Notes: generated by a model from the letters alone, not told the origin. A stretch of DNA of 64,000 bases from Pseudomonas paeninsulae (GCF_035621475.1 NZ_CP141799.1:2158501-2222500); one strand, 5' to 3'; shown: positions 1-9,768, counted from the first letter of the stretch. Made by a program: numbers and translations.

Positions 1-875
1 CGCTCCTGCACGGCCTTGCCGACCTCGACCATGCCGACTTCCTCAAGCAGCGACAGGCTGGCTTCCAGTGCCATGGCCCCGAGCATATTCGGGCTGCCAC
101 ATTCAAAGCGCCTGGCCGAGTGCGCGGGTTGCCAATCCTGGCGCAGGTAGTCACCGTGGTGTTCAAGCATATGCCAGCCGTATTCATGCAATTCAAGCTG
201 GGCGCGCAGGTCGCTGCGACAATAGAACGCGCCCAACCCTTCCGGGCCGAGTAGCCATTTATGCCCATCGGCCATGGCGAAGGCGCACTGGCAAGCCTGG
301 ACATCGAAGGGCAGGGCGCCGAGCTGCTGGATCGCGTCGACGCAGAACAACACGCCGCGTTGCTGACAGCCATGGCCGATGCGCTGCAGGTCCAGGCGCA
401 GGCCGCTGGCGTATTGCACAGCGCTGATCGACAACAGCCGGGTGCGCGGGCCGCAGGCGTTGAGCAGCTTGGTTTCCGGGTCGCCGCTATGCAGGTCGAC
501 CTTGATTACTTCGACTCCTTGCGGCTTGAGCGCCTCCCAGACCACCCGGTTGGAGGGGAACTCCTCGTTGCTGATCACCACCTGGTCGCCCGCATGCCAG
601 TCCAGGCCGAACGCCACGAAGGACAGCGCCTGCGAGGTACTTTTGACCAGTGCGATATCGTCACTGCAGGGGGCATTGAGCAAGCGGGTCAGGCGTTCAC
701 GCAGGCGGCGTTCGACCAGCAGCCAATCTGCGTAGTCGCGGGCGCCAACCTGAGCGTTCTGTTCGGCAAACCGCCTGACCGCCAGCACTGCACGCCGTGG
801 CCAGGGCGCGACTGCGGCGTGGTTCAGGTAACGGAGACCGGGAAGTTGCGGAAACTCGTCATGAATGCCGTACAT
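1..875 (-). CDS. Class V aminotransferase-fold PLP enzyme (partial, 3' end outside window)
   Basis: The gene reads leftwards and runs off the window edge, leaving about 291 N-terminal residues. The motif ADGHKWLLGPEG places the PLP-binding lysine near residue 206. The fold is that of the kynureninase/cysteine desulfurase/isopenicillin N epimerase group, but nothing visible fixes the substrate. The ATG at 875-873 gives a typical opening, MYGIHDEFPQL, leading into the LNHAAVAPWP segment common in this family. It is divergent from the TetR gene at 952 with only 76 bp between them, so that regulator could control it; this is inference from position. Confidence 0.85.
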   Translation of the reverse strand, partial: MYGIHDEFPQLPGLRYLNHAAVAPWPRRAVLAVRRFAEQNAQVGARDYADWLLVERRLRERLTRLLNAPCSDDIALVKSTSQALSFVAFGLDWHAGDQVVISNEEFPSNRVVWEALKPQGVEVIKVDLHSGDPETKLLNACGPRTRLLSISAVQYASGLRLDLQRIGHGCQQRGVLFCVDAIQQLGALPFDVQACQCAFAMADGHKWLLGPEGLGAFYCRSDLRAQLELHEYGWHMLEHHGDYLRQDWQPAHSARRFECGSPNMLGAMALEASLSLLEEVGMVEVGKAVQE

Positions 876-951
876 GGTCGGATGATCCGTGCAATTTTGC
901 GTTAGTTAGGCATAATACTCGGCTTCGATTTTCGACCTCTTAGTCCTTCTT

Positions 952-1590
952 ATGCAGAATGAACCCCGTAAGGTCCGTGAGTTTCGCCGCCGCGAACAGG
1001 AAATTCTCGACACCGCGCTGAAACTGTTCCTTGAACAGGGTGAAGACAGCGTTACTGTCGAGATGATCGCTGACGCCGTCGGTATCGGCAAAGGCACCAT
1101 CTACAAACACTTCAAGTCCAAGGCGGAGATCTACCTGCGCTTGATGCTCGACTACGAGCGCGACTTGAACGAGTTGCTGCATTCGGCCGACATCGACCGT
1201 GATAAGGAAGCACTGTCACGCGCCTACTTCGAGTTCCGCATGCGTGATCCGCAACGCTACCGCTTGTTCGACCGCCTGGAAGAGAAGGTGGTCAAGAGTA
1301 ATCAGGTGCCGGAACTGGTTGAGCAGTTGCACAAGATCCGCGCCTCCAACTTTGAACGTCTGACTCAGCTGATCAAGGACCGTATCGCCGAAGGCAAGTT
1401 GGAAGACGTGCCGCCGTATTTCCATTATTGCGCGGCTTGGGCGTTAGTGCATGGCGCCGTGGCGCTCTACCACTCGCCGTTCTGGAGCAATGTGCTGGAA
1501 GATCAGGAGGGGTTCTTCCAGTTCCTCATGGATATCGGTGTGCGCATGGGCAACAAGCGCAAGCGTGACCCCGAGACTCCGACTAGTTGA
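952..1590 (+). CDS. TetR/AcrR family transcriptional regulator
   Basis: The 212-residue protein has an N-terminal TetR helix-turn-helix at about residues 12-58, with the signature VEMIADAVGIGKGTIYKHF, and a C-terminal all-helical ligand domain with no recognisable effector specificity. It starts at ATG 952; no strong Shine-Dalgarno is visible upstream. It lies between a divergent aminotransferase and a co-directional moaA-like gene 89 bp downstream. From memory this pairing resembles the PA1504-PA1505 neighbourhood of P. aeruginosa. The target genes are unknown. Confidence 0.88.
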   Translation: MQNEPRKVREFRRREQEILDTALKLFLEQGEDSVTVEMIADAVGIGKGTIYKHFKSKAEIYLRLMLDYERDLNELLHSADIDRDKEALSRAYFEFRMRDPQRYRLFDRLEEKVVKSNQVPELVEQLHKIRASNFERLTQLIKDRIAEGKLEDVPPYFHYCAAWALVHGAVALYHSPFWSNVLEDQEGFFQFLMDIGVRMGNKRKRDPETPTS

Positions 1591-1679
1591 CGCTATTCGT
1601 TCGGTTGATAGCGCATACAGTGCATGTGCCATAGCGGGTTGCGGCGATATACTCCGAGTAATGTTAACCGGAGTCCTCC

Positions 1680-2648
1680 ATGATTGTTGACCGCCAAGGT
1701 AGACGCTTTCGCAATCTGCGAGTAAGCCTCACCTCCGCCTGTAATTACGCCTGTACCTACTGCGTACCCGACGGCAAGCGCCTGGTCGCGGCGCAGGACG
1801 AGGTGTCCGCCGAGGCCATGGTGCGCGGTGTCGGCTACTTGATCGAAGCCGCGGGTATCGAGCGTTTGCGTATTACCGGTGGCGAGCCCCTGGTCAGTCC
1901 GAAGCTGGAGGCGTTTCTGCGCGGCGTCAGCCCGCTGGGGTTGGCCGATATCAGTCTGACCAGCAACGGCCAACTGCTCTCGCGCAAGCTGCCGTTGCTG
2001 CTGGAAAACGGCATTCGCCGCCTCAACGTATCCCTGGACACCCTTGATCCCGTTGCTTTCCGGACCATTGCCCGCGGTGGTGATCTGCCCACTGTCTTGG
2101 CCGGGTTGGACGAAGCGCATGCCGCCGGCATGCGGATCAAACTCAACATGGTGCCGCTACGCGGGCAGAACCTCGATCAGGTTCTACCGTTGCTGGAGTA
2201 TTGTCTGGAGCGCGGTTTCGAACTGCGCTTTATCGAGCTGATGCGCATGGGCCATCTGGCGCGCGACGGCAACAGTTTCCTGCGCCAGTTCGTCGGCATG
2301 CCCGAGCTGTTGACCATGATCGGCGAGCGCTACGACTATACCCAGGCCGATGCGCCGGTGGATGCCACTGCGTTGCGCTACGAGGTTCCCGGTCAGGGCT
2401 TTTTCGGTGTGATTGCCAACGAAACTGTGCCGTTCTGCCGGACATGTTCACGTTTGCGCCTGTCGTCGACCGGCTGGCTGCATGGCTGTCTGTCGTCGAG
2501 CAATCGTCACTATGTCGGTGATCTGCTCGATAAACCGCGTCACCAGGCTTTGCCGGCTTTGCAGGGGTTGCTGGTCAAGGCGCTGGGTGACAAGCAGGAG
2601 GTGGCCTTTTCCGGGGGCGTGACTGTCATGAAGATTATTGGAGGGTGA
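1680..2648 (+). CDS. moaA2: GTP 3',8-cyclase MoaA paralogue (MoaA2-type)
   Basis: MoaA converts GTP to 3',8-cyclo-GTP, the first step of molybdenum cofactor synthesis. The 322-residue protein has the radical SAM cluster motif CNYACTYC (Cys21, Cys25, Cys28), the glycine-rich TGGEPL motif, a C-terminal cluster motif C-x2-C-x13-C (CRTCSRLRL through HGC), and ends in the invariant Gly-Gly tail that MoaA needs for activity. All features required for catalysis are therefore present. A GGAG Shine-Dalgarno lies 6 nt before ATG 1680. No other moa genes are adjacent, which fits a stand-alone second copy; the moaA2 name rests on recalled synteny. Confidence 0.9.
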   Translation: MIVDRQGRRFRNLRVSLTSACNYACTYCVPDGKRLVAAQDEVSAEAMVRGVGYLIEAAGIERLRITGGEPLVSPKLEAFLRGVSPLGLADISLTSNGQLLSRKLPLLLENGIRRLNVSLDTLDPVAFRTIARGGDLPTVLAGLDEAHAAGMRIKLNMVPLRGQNLDQVLPLLEYCLERGFELRFIELMRMGHLARDGNSFLRQFVGMPELLTMIGERYDYTQADAPVDATALRYEVPGQGFFGVIANETVPFCRTCSRLRLSSTGWLHGCLSSSNRHYVGDLLDKPRHQALPALQGLLVKALGDKQEVAFSGGVTVMKIIGG

Positions 2649-2725
2649 GAGCCGCAAGCCGCAAAAAAGGGTGAGTTCTATCGGTTGTACAAGGCATCCT
2701 GGCTCGAAGCTTGACGCTAAAAAGT

Positions 2726-3616
2726 ATGACTGATTTCCCGATTGCCTATATCGAACCGGTATTCCGCCCGCCAAGCGAGGCCCACTCGCTGATTCTGCCG
2801 GTGACCAACGGCTGCTCCTGGAATAACTGCACCTTCTGCGAGATGTACACCGAGGCGCAGAAGAAATTCCGTGCCCGCGATGAGCGAGAGGTGCTGGACG
2901 AAATTCGCCGCGCTGGCGAGCGGCTGATCGTGCAGCGGGTGTTTCTCGCCGATGGCGATGCCCTGGTGCTGCCGACGCGACGTTTGCTGGTCATCCTATC
3001 GGCCATTCGTGAGCACATGCCGGATGTCGAGCGGGTCTCGAGCTATTGCCTGCCACGCAATCTGCGCAAGAAGTCGGTCGATGAGCTGAAGGAGCTGGCC
3101 GATGCCGGGCTGCGTATGGCCTATGTGGGCTGCGAGTCGGGTGACGACGAGGTGCTGGCGCGGGTCAACAAGGGCGAAACGTTCGAGTCCAGCCTGAGTG
3201 CCCTGGACAAGCTTGGCCAGGCAGGGATCACTCGTTCGGTGATGATCCTCAATGGTCTTGGTGGTAGCACCTTGAGCGGGCAGCATGCCGATAACTCGGC
3301 GCGCCTGATGAATGCCGCGCAACCGGAGTTCCTCTCGACCCTGGTGGTCAGCTTTCCCCAAGGCGAGGCACGGTTTCGTCAGGCGTTCGCCGATTATCAG
3401 GCATTGAGTCAGGAGCAACTGTTCGTCGAGGTCGAGTGCCTGTTGCAAGGGCTTGAGCTGCGCGACACGGTGTTTCGCAGCGATCATGCCTCCAACTACC
3501 TGGTACTCAAAGGCATCCTGGGTGCGGATAAGCCGCGTCTGTTGGCGCAGGTGCGCGCCGCCATCGAACAGCCGCAGGGTGCCGGGTTGCGTCAGGAGTG
3601 GCAGCGCGGTCTGTGA
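2726..3616 (+). CDS. Radical SAM protein with C-x4-C-x2-C cluster motif
   Basis: The 296-residue protein belongs to the broad B12-independent radical SAM group (COG1032-like). The motif GCSWNNCTFCEMY gives Cys30, Cys35 and Cys38, a C-x4-C-x2-C spacing in place of the usual C-x3-C-x2-C. An AdoMet-binding segment follows, but no extra iron-sulfur cluster motif is obvious. I chose ATG 2726; the frame is also open from a TTG at 2711. It lies 77 bp downstream of the moaA-like gene on the same strand. The substrate is unknown. Confidence 0.82.
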   Translation: MTDFPIAYIEPVFRPPSEAHSLILPVTNGCSWNNCTFCEMYTEAQKKFRARDEREVLDEIRRAGERLIVQRVFLADGDALVLPTRRLLVILSAIREHMPDVERVSSYCLPRNLRKKSVDELKELADAGLRMAYVGCESGDDEVLARVNKGETFESSLSALDKLGQAGITRSVMILNGLGGSTLSGQHADNSARLMNAAQPEFLSTLVVSFPQGEARFRQAFADYQALSQEQLFVEVECLLQGLELRDTVFRSDHASNYLVLKGILGADKPRLLAQVRAAIEQPQGAGLRQEWQRGL

Positions 3617-3680
3617 TGGCATGGAACCTGCGTTACTGCCCTATCCGCCGGTATTCCGTCGCCGGCATGGGAGGAGAGTG

Positions 3681-4283
3681 ATGCGCAGTCTGATGTTAAT
3701 CCTGGCGTTGATGGTCTTGGGCGGCTGCATGAAGGTCAGCGACCTGGCTGATGGAGCCGCCTATCAATTGCGCGATGCCGGTTTTCTCGATCATGGGCAA
3801 ACCGAGCGCATGGCCTCGCGGCGCCTACAGCAGGACTCTTTCATCTATATCGTCCAGGGGCACTTCGTTCCCCCCGGCGCGGCCTATCCGCGCCCGAATG
3901 TGGTGGCGGAAGAGGCGTTCAAGGGCTTCGTCGAGTATTTCCCGCTGGTCCGTCGGGCGCGCAGCCCGGCCGGGCTGGAGGAGGCCATGGGTCAGGCGCG
4001 CGCGGCCGGCGCGCATTATCTGCTCTACAGCCGCTTCGCCTATGCCGATGACCGCATCGGTACCGGCGATGAGTGGGCGGATGAGCAGGCGCTGGACCGG
4101 CTGGGCACCGACCGTAGCGTCATTCAGTTGATGCTGATCGAGACCAATACCCGTTATCTGGTCGATACCGCGCGAATTCGCAGCCGTGGCGGCTTCCTGA
4201 CGTTCTATGATGCCAAACCAGAAGATTTGCTCGGTCCGCCGCTGCGCGATTATGCCCGCAGCCTGATTGGGCTGAGCCGCTAA
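3681..4283 (+). CDS. DUF4823-type lipoprotein
   Basis: The 200-residue protein has a lipoprotein signal peptide with lipobox LGGC (Cys16), so it is probably anchored in the outer membrane. The rest is a globular domain that resembles the DUF4823 family of pseudomonads; no function is known. A GGAGGAG ribosome binding site just before ATG 3681 decides this start over the upstream extension of the frame, which overlaps the preceding gene. It probably belongs to the same transcription unit as its neighbours on both sides. Confidence 0.8.
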   Translation: MRSLMLILALMVLGGCMKVSDLADGAAYQLRDAGFLDHGQTERMASRRLQQDSFIYIVQGHFVPPGAAYPRPNVVAEEAFKGFVEYFPLVRRARSPAGLEEAMGQARAAGAHYLLYSRFAYADDRIGTGDEWADEQALDRLGTDRSVIQLMLIETNTRYLVDTARIRSRGGFLTFYDAKPEDLLGPPLRDYARSLIGLSR

Positions 4284-4293
4284 GGAAACTCAC

Positions 4294-4863
4294 ATGACCG
4301 ACCCAGGCAAAAAAGCCGGCGACCTGCTGGCGCAGATCCCCAAGAGCGAGAAGAAGGGCTTGCCGCCCGTGCACCTGTGGAACCCTGACTTTTGCGGCGA
4401 CATCGACATGCGCATCGCCCGTGACGGTAGCTGGTTCTACATGGGCTCCCCGATTGGTCGCAAGCCGATGGTCAAGTTGTTCTCCACCATCATCCGCCGC
4501 GATGGCGACGATTACTTCCTGATTACCCCGGTGGAGAAGGTCGGCATTAAGGTCGACGATGCGCCCTTCGTTGCCGTCAGCCTGCAGGTGGACGGTGAGG
4601 GCGAGGCGCAGGTGCTGCGATTCACCACTAACGTCGAGGAGGAGGCCGTCGCCGGCGCCGAGCATCCGCTACGCGTGGTGCTTAGTGAGCGGACCCAGGA
4701 GCCGTCGCCCTACGTGCATGTGCGCAGCAACCTGGAGGCATTGATACACCGCAATGTGTTTTATCAGCTGGTCGAGCTGGCAGTACCGCGCGAGATCGAC
4801 GGTAAGACCTGGCTGGGGGTGTGGAGCAGTGGCGAGTTCTTCCCGATTGGGCCGCAGCCCTAG
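4294..4863 (+). CDS. DUF1285 family protein
   Basis: The 189-residue cytoplasmic protein matches the DUF1285 family (conserved VHLWNPDFCGDIDMRI near the start and EFFPIG near the end). Structures of this family are known but the function is not. A good AAGGAA ribosome binding site precedes ATG 4294, and the gap to the preceding lipoprotein gene is only 10 bp, so the two are probably cotranscribed. A bidirectional terminator follows at about 4944-4970. Confidence 0.85.
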   Translation: MTDPGKKAGDLLAQIPKSEKKGLPPVHLWNPDFCGDIDMRIARDGSWFYMGSPIGRKPMVKLFSTIIRRDGDDYFLITPVEKVGIKVDDAPFVAVSLQVDGEGEAQVLRFTTNVEEEAVAGAEHPLRVVLSERTQEPSPYVHVRSNLEALIHRNVFYQLVELAVPREIDGKTWLGVWSSGEFFPIGPQP

Positions 4864-4943
4864 GGCTCGGCGGCTGGGCGAAATCGCCGGGTGCAGCGTA
4901 CGCAGCATGTTCATGAGGTCCCGGCGCACTCTGCGGACTAAAG

Positions 4944-4970
4944 AAAAAGGCTCCCGAGGGAGCCTTTTTT
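4944..4970. terminator. Bidirectional rho-independent terminator
   Basis: A stem AAGGCTCCC / GGGAGCCTT with a 2-nt loop is flanked by an A-run on the left and a T-run on the right. It can therefore end transcription of the DUF1285 gene on the + strand and of etfD converging from the - strand. Confidence 0.88.
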
Positions 4971-4977
4971 GCGCGTC

Positions 4978-6642
4978 TTACATATTGGGGTAGTTAGGTC
5001 CGCCGGCGCCTTCCGGTGCCACCCAGTTGATGTTCTGGGCGGGGTCCTTGATGTCGCAGGTCTTGCAGTGCACGCAGTTCTGCGCGTTGATCTGGAACTT
5101 CTTCTCGCCGTCTTCAAGGGTGACGATTTCGTATACGCCGGCCGGGCAGTAGCGCTGCGCCGGTTCGTCGTACAGCGGCAGGTTCTTGGTCAGCGGAATA
5201 CTCGGGTCGGCGAGCTTCAGGTGGCAGGGTTGTTCCTCTTCATGGTTGGTATTGGAGAGAAATACCGAGCTGAGTTTGTCGAAACTGAGCTTGCCGTCCG
5301 GCTTCGGGTAGTTGATCCGCGTCGACTCGGCAGCCGGTTTAAGGGTGGTGTAATCCGGCTTGGTGTCGTGCAGGGTGAAGGGGATTTTGCCGCCGAACCA
5401 GTTCTGGTCGATGTAGTTGAACGCACCGCCACCGAGGACGCCGAACTTGTGGATCGCCGCGCCGAAGTTACGGCTGCTGAACAGTTCGTCATACAGCCAA
5501 CTGGCTTTGAAGGCGTCGACGTAGCCGGTCAGTTGGTCGCCGCCTTCGCGTCCGGCGAACAGCGCGTCAGCCACCGCATCGGCGGCGAGCATGCCGGACT
5601 TCATGGCGGTGTGGCTGCCCTTGATCTTGGCGAAGTTGAGGGTGCCGAGGTCGCAACCGATCAGCGCGCCGCCGTTGAAGACCATCTTCGGCAGCGAGTT
5701 GAGGCCGCCTTTACTGATGGCGCGTGCGCCGTAAGCCACGCGCTTGCCGCCTTCCAGGTACTGGGCAATCACCGGGTGGTGCTTGTAGCGCTGGAACTCG
5801 TCGAACGGCGACAGATGCGGGTTGCTGTAGGACAGGTCGACAATCAGGCCTACTACGACCTGGTTGTTCTCCAGGTGATAGAGGAAGGAACCACCGGTGT
5901 TTTCACTGTCGACCAGCGACAGCGGCCAGCCGGCGGTATGTACCACCAAACCTTGCTCGTGCTTGGCCGGGTCGATGTCCCAGATTTCCTTGATGCCGAT
6001 GCCGTAATGCTGGGCGTCGGCTTCGCTGTCGAGGTTGTACTTCTTGATCAGCTGCTTGCCGATATGGCCACGGCAGCCTTCGGCGAACAGGGTGTACTTG
6101 GCGCGCAATTCCATGCCGGGGGTGTAATAACCCTCTTTCGGATTGCCTTCGCGGTCGACGCCCAGGTCGCCGGTGAGAATGCCGTAGACCGAGCCCTTCT
6201 CGTCGATCAGGGCTTCCTGAGCGGCGAAGCCGGGGTAGATTTCTACGCCCAGGTTTTCGGCTTGTTGCGCTAGCCAGCGGCACAGATTGCCCAGGGAAAT
6301 GATGTAGTTGCCCTGGTTGTGCATGGTCTTAGGCACGAACAGGTCGGGGATTCGGCTGGCTTTTGTCGCGTTATTCAGCAGGTAGATGTCGTCGCGCTTG
6401 ACCGGGGTGTTCAGCGGTGCGCCGAGTTCCTTCCAGTCGGGGAACAGTTCGTTCAGGGCGCGCGGCTCGAACACCGCCCCGGAGAGAATATGCGCACCGA
6501 CTTCGGAGCCTTTTTCAACCACGCAGACGCTGATTTCCTTGCCCGCTTCGGCGGCTTTCTGCTTCAGTCGGCAGGCGGCGGACAGGCCGGCTGGGCCGGC
6601 GCCGACGATGACGACGTCGAATTCCATAAACTCGCGTTCCAC
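4978..6642 (-). CDS. etfD: Electron transfer flavoprotein-ubiquinone oxidoreductase
   Basis: ETF-QO passes electrons from reduced ETF, loaded by acyl-CoA and other dehydrogenases, to membrane ubiquinone. The 554-residue product is full length. It has an N-terminal FAD Rossmann motif ([17 protein letters not shown]), a ubiquinone-binding middle region, and a C-terminal [4Fe-4S] domain (CPAGVYEI then CVHCKTC). The start is a GTG at 6642, supported by AGGAG 7 nt upstream, giving MEREFMEF as in Pseudomonas homologues. It is divergent from etfBA, whose product is its electron donor, and the 319-bp gap holds a PsrA-type operator. Confidence 0.96.
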   Translation of the reverse strand: MEREFMEFDVVIVGAGPAGLSAACRLKQKAAEAGKEISVCVVEKGSEVGAHILSGAVFEPRALNELFPDWKELGAPLNTPVKRDDIYLLNNATKASRIPDLFVPKTMHNQGNYIISLGNLCRWLAQQAENLGVEIYPGFAAQEALIDEKGSVYGILTGDLGVDREGNPKEGYYTPGMELRAKYTLFAEGCRGHIGKQLIKKYNLDSEADAQHYGIGIKEIWDIDPAKHEQGLVVHTAGWPLSLVDSENTGGSFLYHLENNQVVVGLIVDLSYSNPHLSPFDEFQRYKHHPVIAQYLEGGKRVAYGARAISKGGLNSLPKMVFNGGALIGCDLGTLNFAKIKGSHTAMKSGMLAADAVADALFAGREGGDQLTGYVDAFKASWLYDELFSSRNFGAAIHKFGVLGGGAFNYIDQNWFGGKIPFTLHDTKPDYTTLKPAAESTRINYPKPDGKLSFDKLSSVFLSNTNHEEEQPCHLKLADPSIPLTKNLPLYDEPAQRYCPAGVYEIVTLEDGEKKFQINAQNCVHCKTCDIKDPAQNINWVAPEGAGGPNYPNM

Positions 6643-6961
6643 AGGTTATCTCCTACTCAAGGCTCTCAAATTTTATTTGACGATCAGGCTCGTTCCCTGG
6701 GCGATGCTGGCGCATTATATCTGCACCCTCCGAACGGGCCAATACAAACGTTTGTTTGAATATTCTGTAGTCCTGTTAGAATCCTACTACATCACGGATG
6801 ACTGGCCGACTCATTGTATTGACCAGGCTAGGCCGTGCAGTCAAGATACGGGCGGTTTTGCGTTCGCCGTCTGGGCTGAAAGTCGGTTCCGGCCGATTTG
6901 CATTACCCGCCATGTTCGCTTCTGGCGACATTCCTATTCACCGGAGAGTAACGAGGAATCC
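6643..6961. promoter_or_regulatory. Divergent etfD / etfBA promoter region
   Basis: This 319-bp intergenic stretch must drive etfD leftwards and etfBA rightwards. It contains the PsrA-like palindrome at 6745-6758 and, to its right, a possible -10 element TAGAAT at 6777-6782. No convincing small gene is seen, although the etfB frame stays open through part of the region. Confidence 0.6.
6745..6758. promoter_or_regulatory. Candidate PsrA operator
   Basis: The sequence reads CAAAC-N4-GTTTG exactly, embedded in the 12-bp palindrome ACAAACGTTTGT (6744-6755). The known PsrA consensus in pseudomonads is G/CAAAC-N2-4-GTTTG/C. PsrA is a TetR-type sensor of long-chain fatty acids that controls beta-oxidation genes and etf, so the location fits. 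Confidence 0.7.
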
Positions 6962-7711
6962 ATGAAGGTTCTTGTAGCTGTCAAACGAGTGGTCGACTAC
7001 AACGTCAAGGTTCGCGTCAAAGCGGACAACAGCGGCGTTGATCTTGCCAACGTCAAGATGTCGATGAATCCCTTCTGCGAAATCGCCGTGGAAGAAGCGG
7101 TACGCCTGAAAGAAAAAGGCGTGGCGAGTGAAATTATCGTGGTGTCGATCGGGCCGATTGCTGCTCAAGAGCAGCTGCGTACCGCCCTGGCACTGGGCGC
7201 CGATCGCGCCATTCTGGTCGAGTCCAGCGATGAGCTGAATTCCCTGGCCGTTGCCAAACTGCTCAAGGCAGTGGTCGATAAGGAGCAGCCGCAGCTTGTC
7301 ATTCTAGGCAAGCAGGCGATCGACAGCGACAACAACCAGACCGGCCAGATGCTCGCCGCACTGAGCGGCTACGCCCAAGGCACCTTCGCCTCCAAGGTGG
7401 AAGTGGCCGGTGACAAGGTCAACGTGACTCGCGAAGTCGACGGCGGCCTGCAGACCGTGGCGTTGAACCTGCCGGCGATCGTGACTACCGACCTGCGCTT
7501 GAACGAGCCGCGCTACGCATCGCTGCCGAACATCATGAAGGCCAAGAAGAAGCCGCTGGAAGTGCTCACCCCTGAAGCCCTGGGCGTTGCCACCACTTCC
7601 AGCGTCAAGACCCTGAAAGTCGAAGCGCCTGCTACCCGCAGCGCCGGCATCAAGGTCAAGTCGGTGGCTGAGTTGGTCGAGAAACTGAAGAACGAAGCGA
7701 AGGTAATCTAA
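6962..7711 (+). CDS. etfB: Electron transfer flavoprotein beta subunit
   Basis: This is the small ETF subunit, which binds AMP and with EtfA forms the soluble electron carrier between acyl-CoA dehydrogenases and ETF-QO. The 249-residue product opens with [19 protein letters not shown] and carries the ETF-beta signature region around [21 protein letters not shown] 6962 is preceded by GAGG. The frame is open far upstream, but family length and the ribosome site decide this start. Its stop codon directly abuts the etfA start. Confidence 0.97.
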   Translation: MKVLVAVKRVVDYNVKVRVKADNSGVDLANVKMSMNPFCEIAVEEAVRLKEKGVASEIIVVSIGPIAAQEQLRTALALGADRAILVESSDELNSLAVAKLLKAVVDKEQPQLVILGKQAIDSDNNQTGQMLAALSGYAQGTFASKVEVAGDKVNVTREVDGGLQTVALNLPAIVTTDLRLNEPRYASLPNIMKAKKKPLEVLTPEALGVATTSSVKTLKVEAPATRSAGIKVKSVAELVEKLKNEAKVI

Positions 7712-8641
7712 ATGGCTATCTTAGTTGTTGCAGAACACACTAACGCGGCCCTGGCGCCTGCCACCTTGAATACCATTGCCGCAGCGCAAGCTATCGGTGG
7801 TGATATCCATGTGCTGGTAGCTGGTAGCGGTTGTGGCGCAGTTGCCGAAGCTGCTGGCAAAATCGCTGGCGTGGCCAAGGTCCTGGTTGCCGACAACGCT
7901 GCATTCGCTCATCAGCTACCGGAAAATGTCGCGCCGCTGGTAGCCGAGTTGGGTGCTGGTTACAGCCACATCCTGGCTGCTGCCACCAGCAACGGCAAAA
8001 ACATCCTGCCGCGGGTTGCCGCTCAGCTGGACGTGGATCAGATCTCGGAAATCATTGCCGTTGAAAGCGCTGACACCTTCAAGCGTCCGATCTATGCCGG
8101 TAACGCTATCGCTACCGTGCAGTCCACGGCGGCGGTGAAAGTGATCACCGTGCGTGCTACTGGTTTCGATCCGGTGGCGGCTGAGGGCGGTTCCGCTGCT
8201 GTTGAAGCTGTTGCCATTGGCGGCGACGCTGGCAAGTCGGCATTCGTCGGCGAAGAGCTGGCCAAGTCCGATCGTCCGGAACTGACCGCTGCCAAGATCG
8301 TCGTATCCGGCGGCCGCGGCATGCAGAACGGTGACAACTTCAAGCACCTCTATGCCTTGGCCGACAAACTTGGCGCAGCCGTTGGTGCTTCTCGCGCCGC
8401 GGTCGACGCCGGTTTCGTGCCCAACGACATGCAGGTCGGTCAGACTGGCAAGATCGTTGCCCCTGAGTTGTACATCGCCGTCGGCATCTCCGGTGCGATT
8501 CAGCACCTGGCTGGCATGAAAGACTCCAAGGTGATCGTTGCGATCAACAAGGATGAAGAGGCGCCGATCTTCCAGGTAGCCGATTACGGTTTGGTTGCCG
8601 ACCTGTTCGAGGCCATCCCGGAGTTCGAGAAACTGGTGTAA
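7712..8641 (+). CDS. etfA: Electron transfer flavoprotein alpha subunit
   Basis: This is the FAD-binding large ETF subunit, 309 residues. The C-terminal domain shows the family sequence [14 protein letters not shown], then [24 protein letters not shown] and [22 protein letters not shown] FAD contacts (here [18 protein letters not shown]). ATG 7712 follows the etfB stop codon with no gap, so translation is probably coupled for 1:1 subunit supply. A terminator follows 22 nt after the stop. Confidence 0.97.
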   Translation: MAILVVAEHTNAALAPATLNTIAAAQAIGGDIHVLVAGSGCGAVAEAAGKIAGVAKVLVADNAAFAHQLPENVAPLVAELGAGYSHILAAATSNGKNILPRVAAQLDVDQISEIIAVESADTFKRPIYAGNAIATVQSTAAVKVITVRATGFDPVAAEGGSAAVEAVAIGGDAGKSAFVGEELAKSDRPELTAAKIVVSGGRGMQNGDNFKHLYALADKLGAAVGASRAAVDAGFVPNDMQVGQTGKIVAPELYIAVGISGAIQHLAGMKDSKVIVAINKDEEAPIFQVADYGLVADLFEAIPEFEKLV

Positions 8642-8663
8642 ACCGGCTTCCCCGCTCCATGAG

Positions 8664-8688
8664 AAACCCGCGTTGAGCGGGTTTTTTA
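8664..8688. terminator. Rho-independent terminator after etfBA
   Basis: Stem AAACCCGC / GCGGGTTT with loop GTTGA and a T-run on the + side. It lies between convergent etfA and the lipase gene; the weak A-run suggests it acts mainly for etfBA. Confidence 0.85.
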
Positions 8689-8715
8689 TTGTGTGCGATG
8701 TATCTTGGCGTGACG

Positions 8716-9654
8716 TTATTCAAGCTCTGTTACAACGGTGCGCAGAAACGCCCGGTAGTGTTCGGCGGTTTCCTCGGGGCGTTCGATCATGGGGGCGTGC
8801 CCACAGTTTTGCATGATCACCACGCTGGGTCGTTGCAGGAGCGGCTGCATGACCTCGATACTGGAAACATCCAGAACCCTGTCCTGCGCACCCCATAGCA
8901 GTAGCGTCGGTGCCTGGATCTTCGGCAGTTCGGGTTCAAGCGGAATATAGCGACTGACCAGTTGCGCGAAGATCAGTTCGTTAAGTGCACTATTGGCGAT
9001 GCTTCTTGCTGCCAGATAGTGCTTGATGCGCTCGGGCATGCTCGGCACTTCGACGAAGATGAACTCCAACAACTGATCGAACTGTTGCTGTGTGTTGACG
9101 ATCAGCGGATTGGGTGCGCCGCGTTCGAGGCGCTCCATCAGCTCGCTTTTTTGTGGCGAGTCGATACCGGCATTATCGAGCAGGGCTACCGAGAGGATTT
9201 GCTCGGGGTAGCGTGCGGCATACAGGGCGCTGATATGGCCGCCCATCGAATTGCCAATCAGATGCAGTTTCTTGATCTTCAAGGCTTGAGTGAATGCAGC
9301 GAGGCGTTCGACTTGAGTGCCGACATCGTAGCTGGCGTAAGGCTTGCTACTGTCGCCGAAGCCGGGCAAGTCCAAGGCTATCACCTGGTAGTCCTCGGTG
9401 AAGTAGCGAGCAAATTGCAGCCAGTTGTCCTTGCTGGCACCAAAGCCATGGACCATCAGAATGGTTTCGCCGTTGCTCGGGCCGCCTTGGTAGTAATGAA
9501 TGCTAAGATTGCTGACGGTCAACCGTTTGGCGCTTAGGTCTGCCCGTTGCTGCTCGATCAGCTGCGTCGTGGCCAGTAACGCGGCGGGGCAGAGATAGAG
9601 CGTTGTAGCGGCGCCGGCAAGCAGCAGTATCAAGCCGAGTAGCAGTTTTTTCAT
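8716..9654 (-). CDS. plaF: Membrane-anchored alpha/beta hydrolase, PlaF-like phospholipase A
   Basis: The 312-residue protein has one N-terminal transmembrane helix (about residues 3-26) and an alpha/beta-hydrolase domain. The triad is complete: Ser136 in GNSMGG, Asp258 in WGAQDRV, His286 in CGHAP, with oxyanion motif VHGFGASKDNW. These positions are nearly the same as in P. aeruginosa PlaF (PA2949), an inner-membrane phospholipase A1 that remodels glycerophospholipids. In P. aeruginosa the gene also lies near the etf genes. The name is by similarity, not assay. Confidence 0.85.
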   Translation of the reverse strand: MKKLLLGLILLLAGAATTLYLCPAALLATTQLIEQQRADLSAKRLTVSNLSIHYYQGGPSNGETILMVHGFGASKDNWLQFARYFTEDYQVIALDLPGFGDSSKPYASYDVGTQVERLAAFTQALKIKKLHLIGNSMGGHISALYAARYPEQILSVALLDNAGIDSPQKSELMERLERGAPNPLIVNTQQQFDQLLEFIFVEVPSMPERIKHYLAARSIANSALNELIFAQLVSRYIPLEPELPKIQAPTLLLWGAQDRVLDVSSIEVMQPLLQRPSVVIMQNCGHAPMIERPEETAEHYRAFLRTVVTELE

Positions 9655-9768
9655 GGTGCACCCTTATTGCGAATTATTATTAAGCTGGTTGTCAGCTAAC
9701 ATACAGCCGACATTCACCAGTGTTCGCTTGCCCTGAAAGTCCATCAACAGTTCAGTCGAGAAGTCACC

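Noticed and set aside
4969..6273. 434-codon + strand ORF
   Set aside because: It lies wholly opposite etfD, has no ribosome site and yields a low-complexity Val/Gly/Arg-rich product; it is a shadow of a GC-rich gene.
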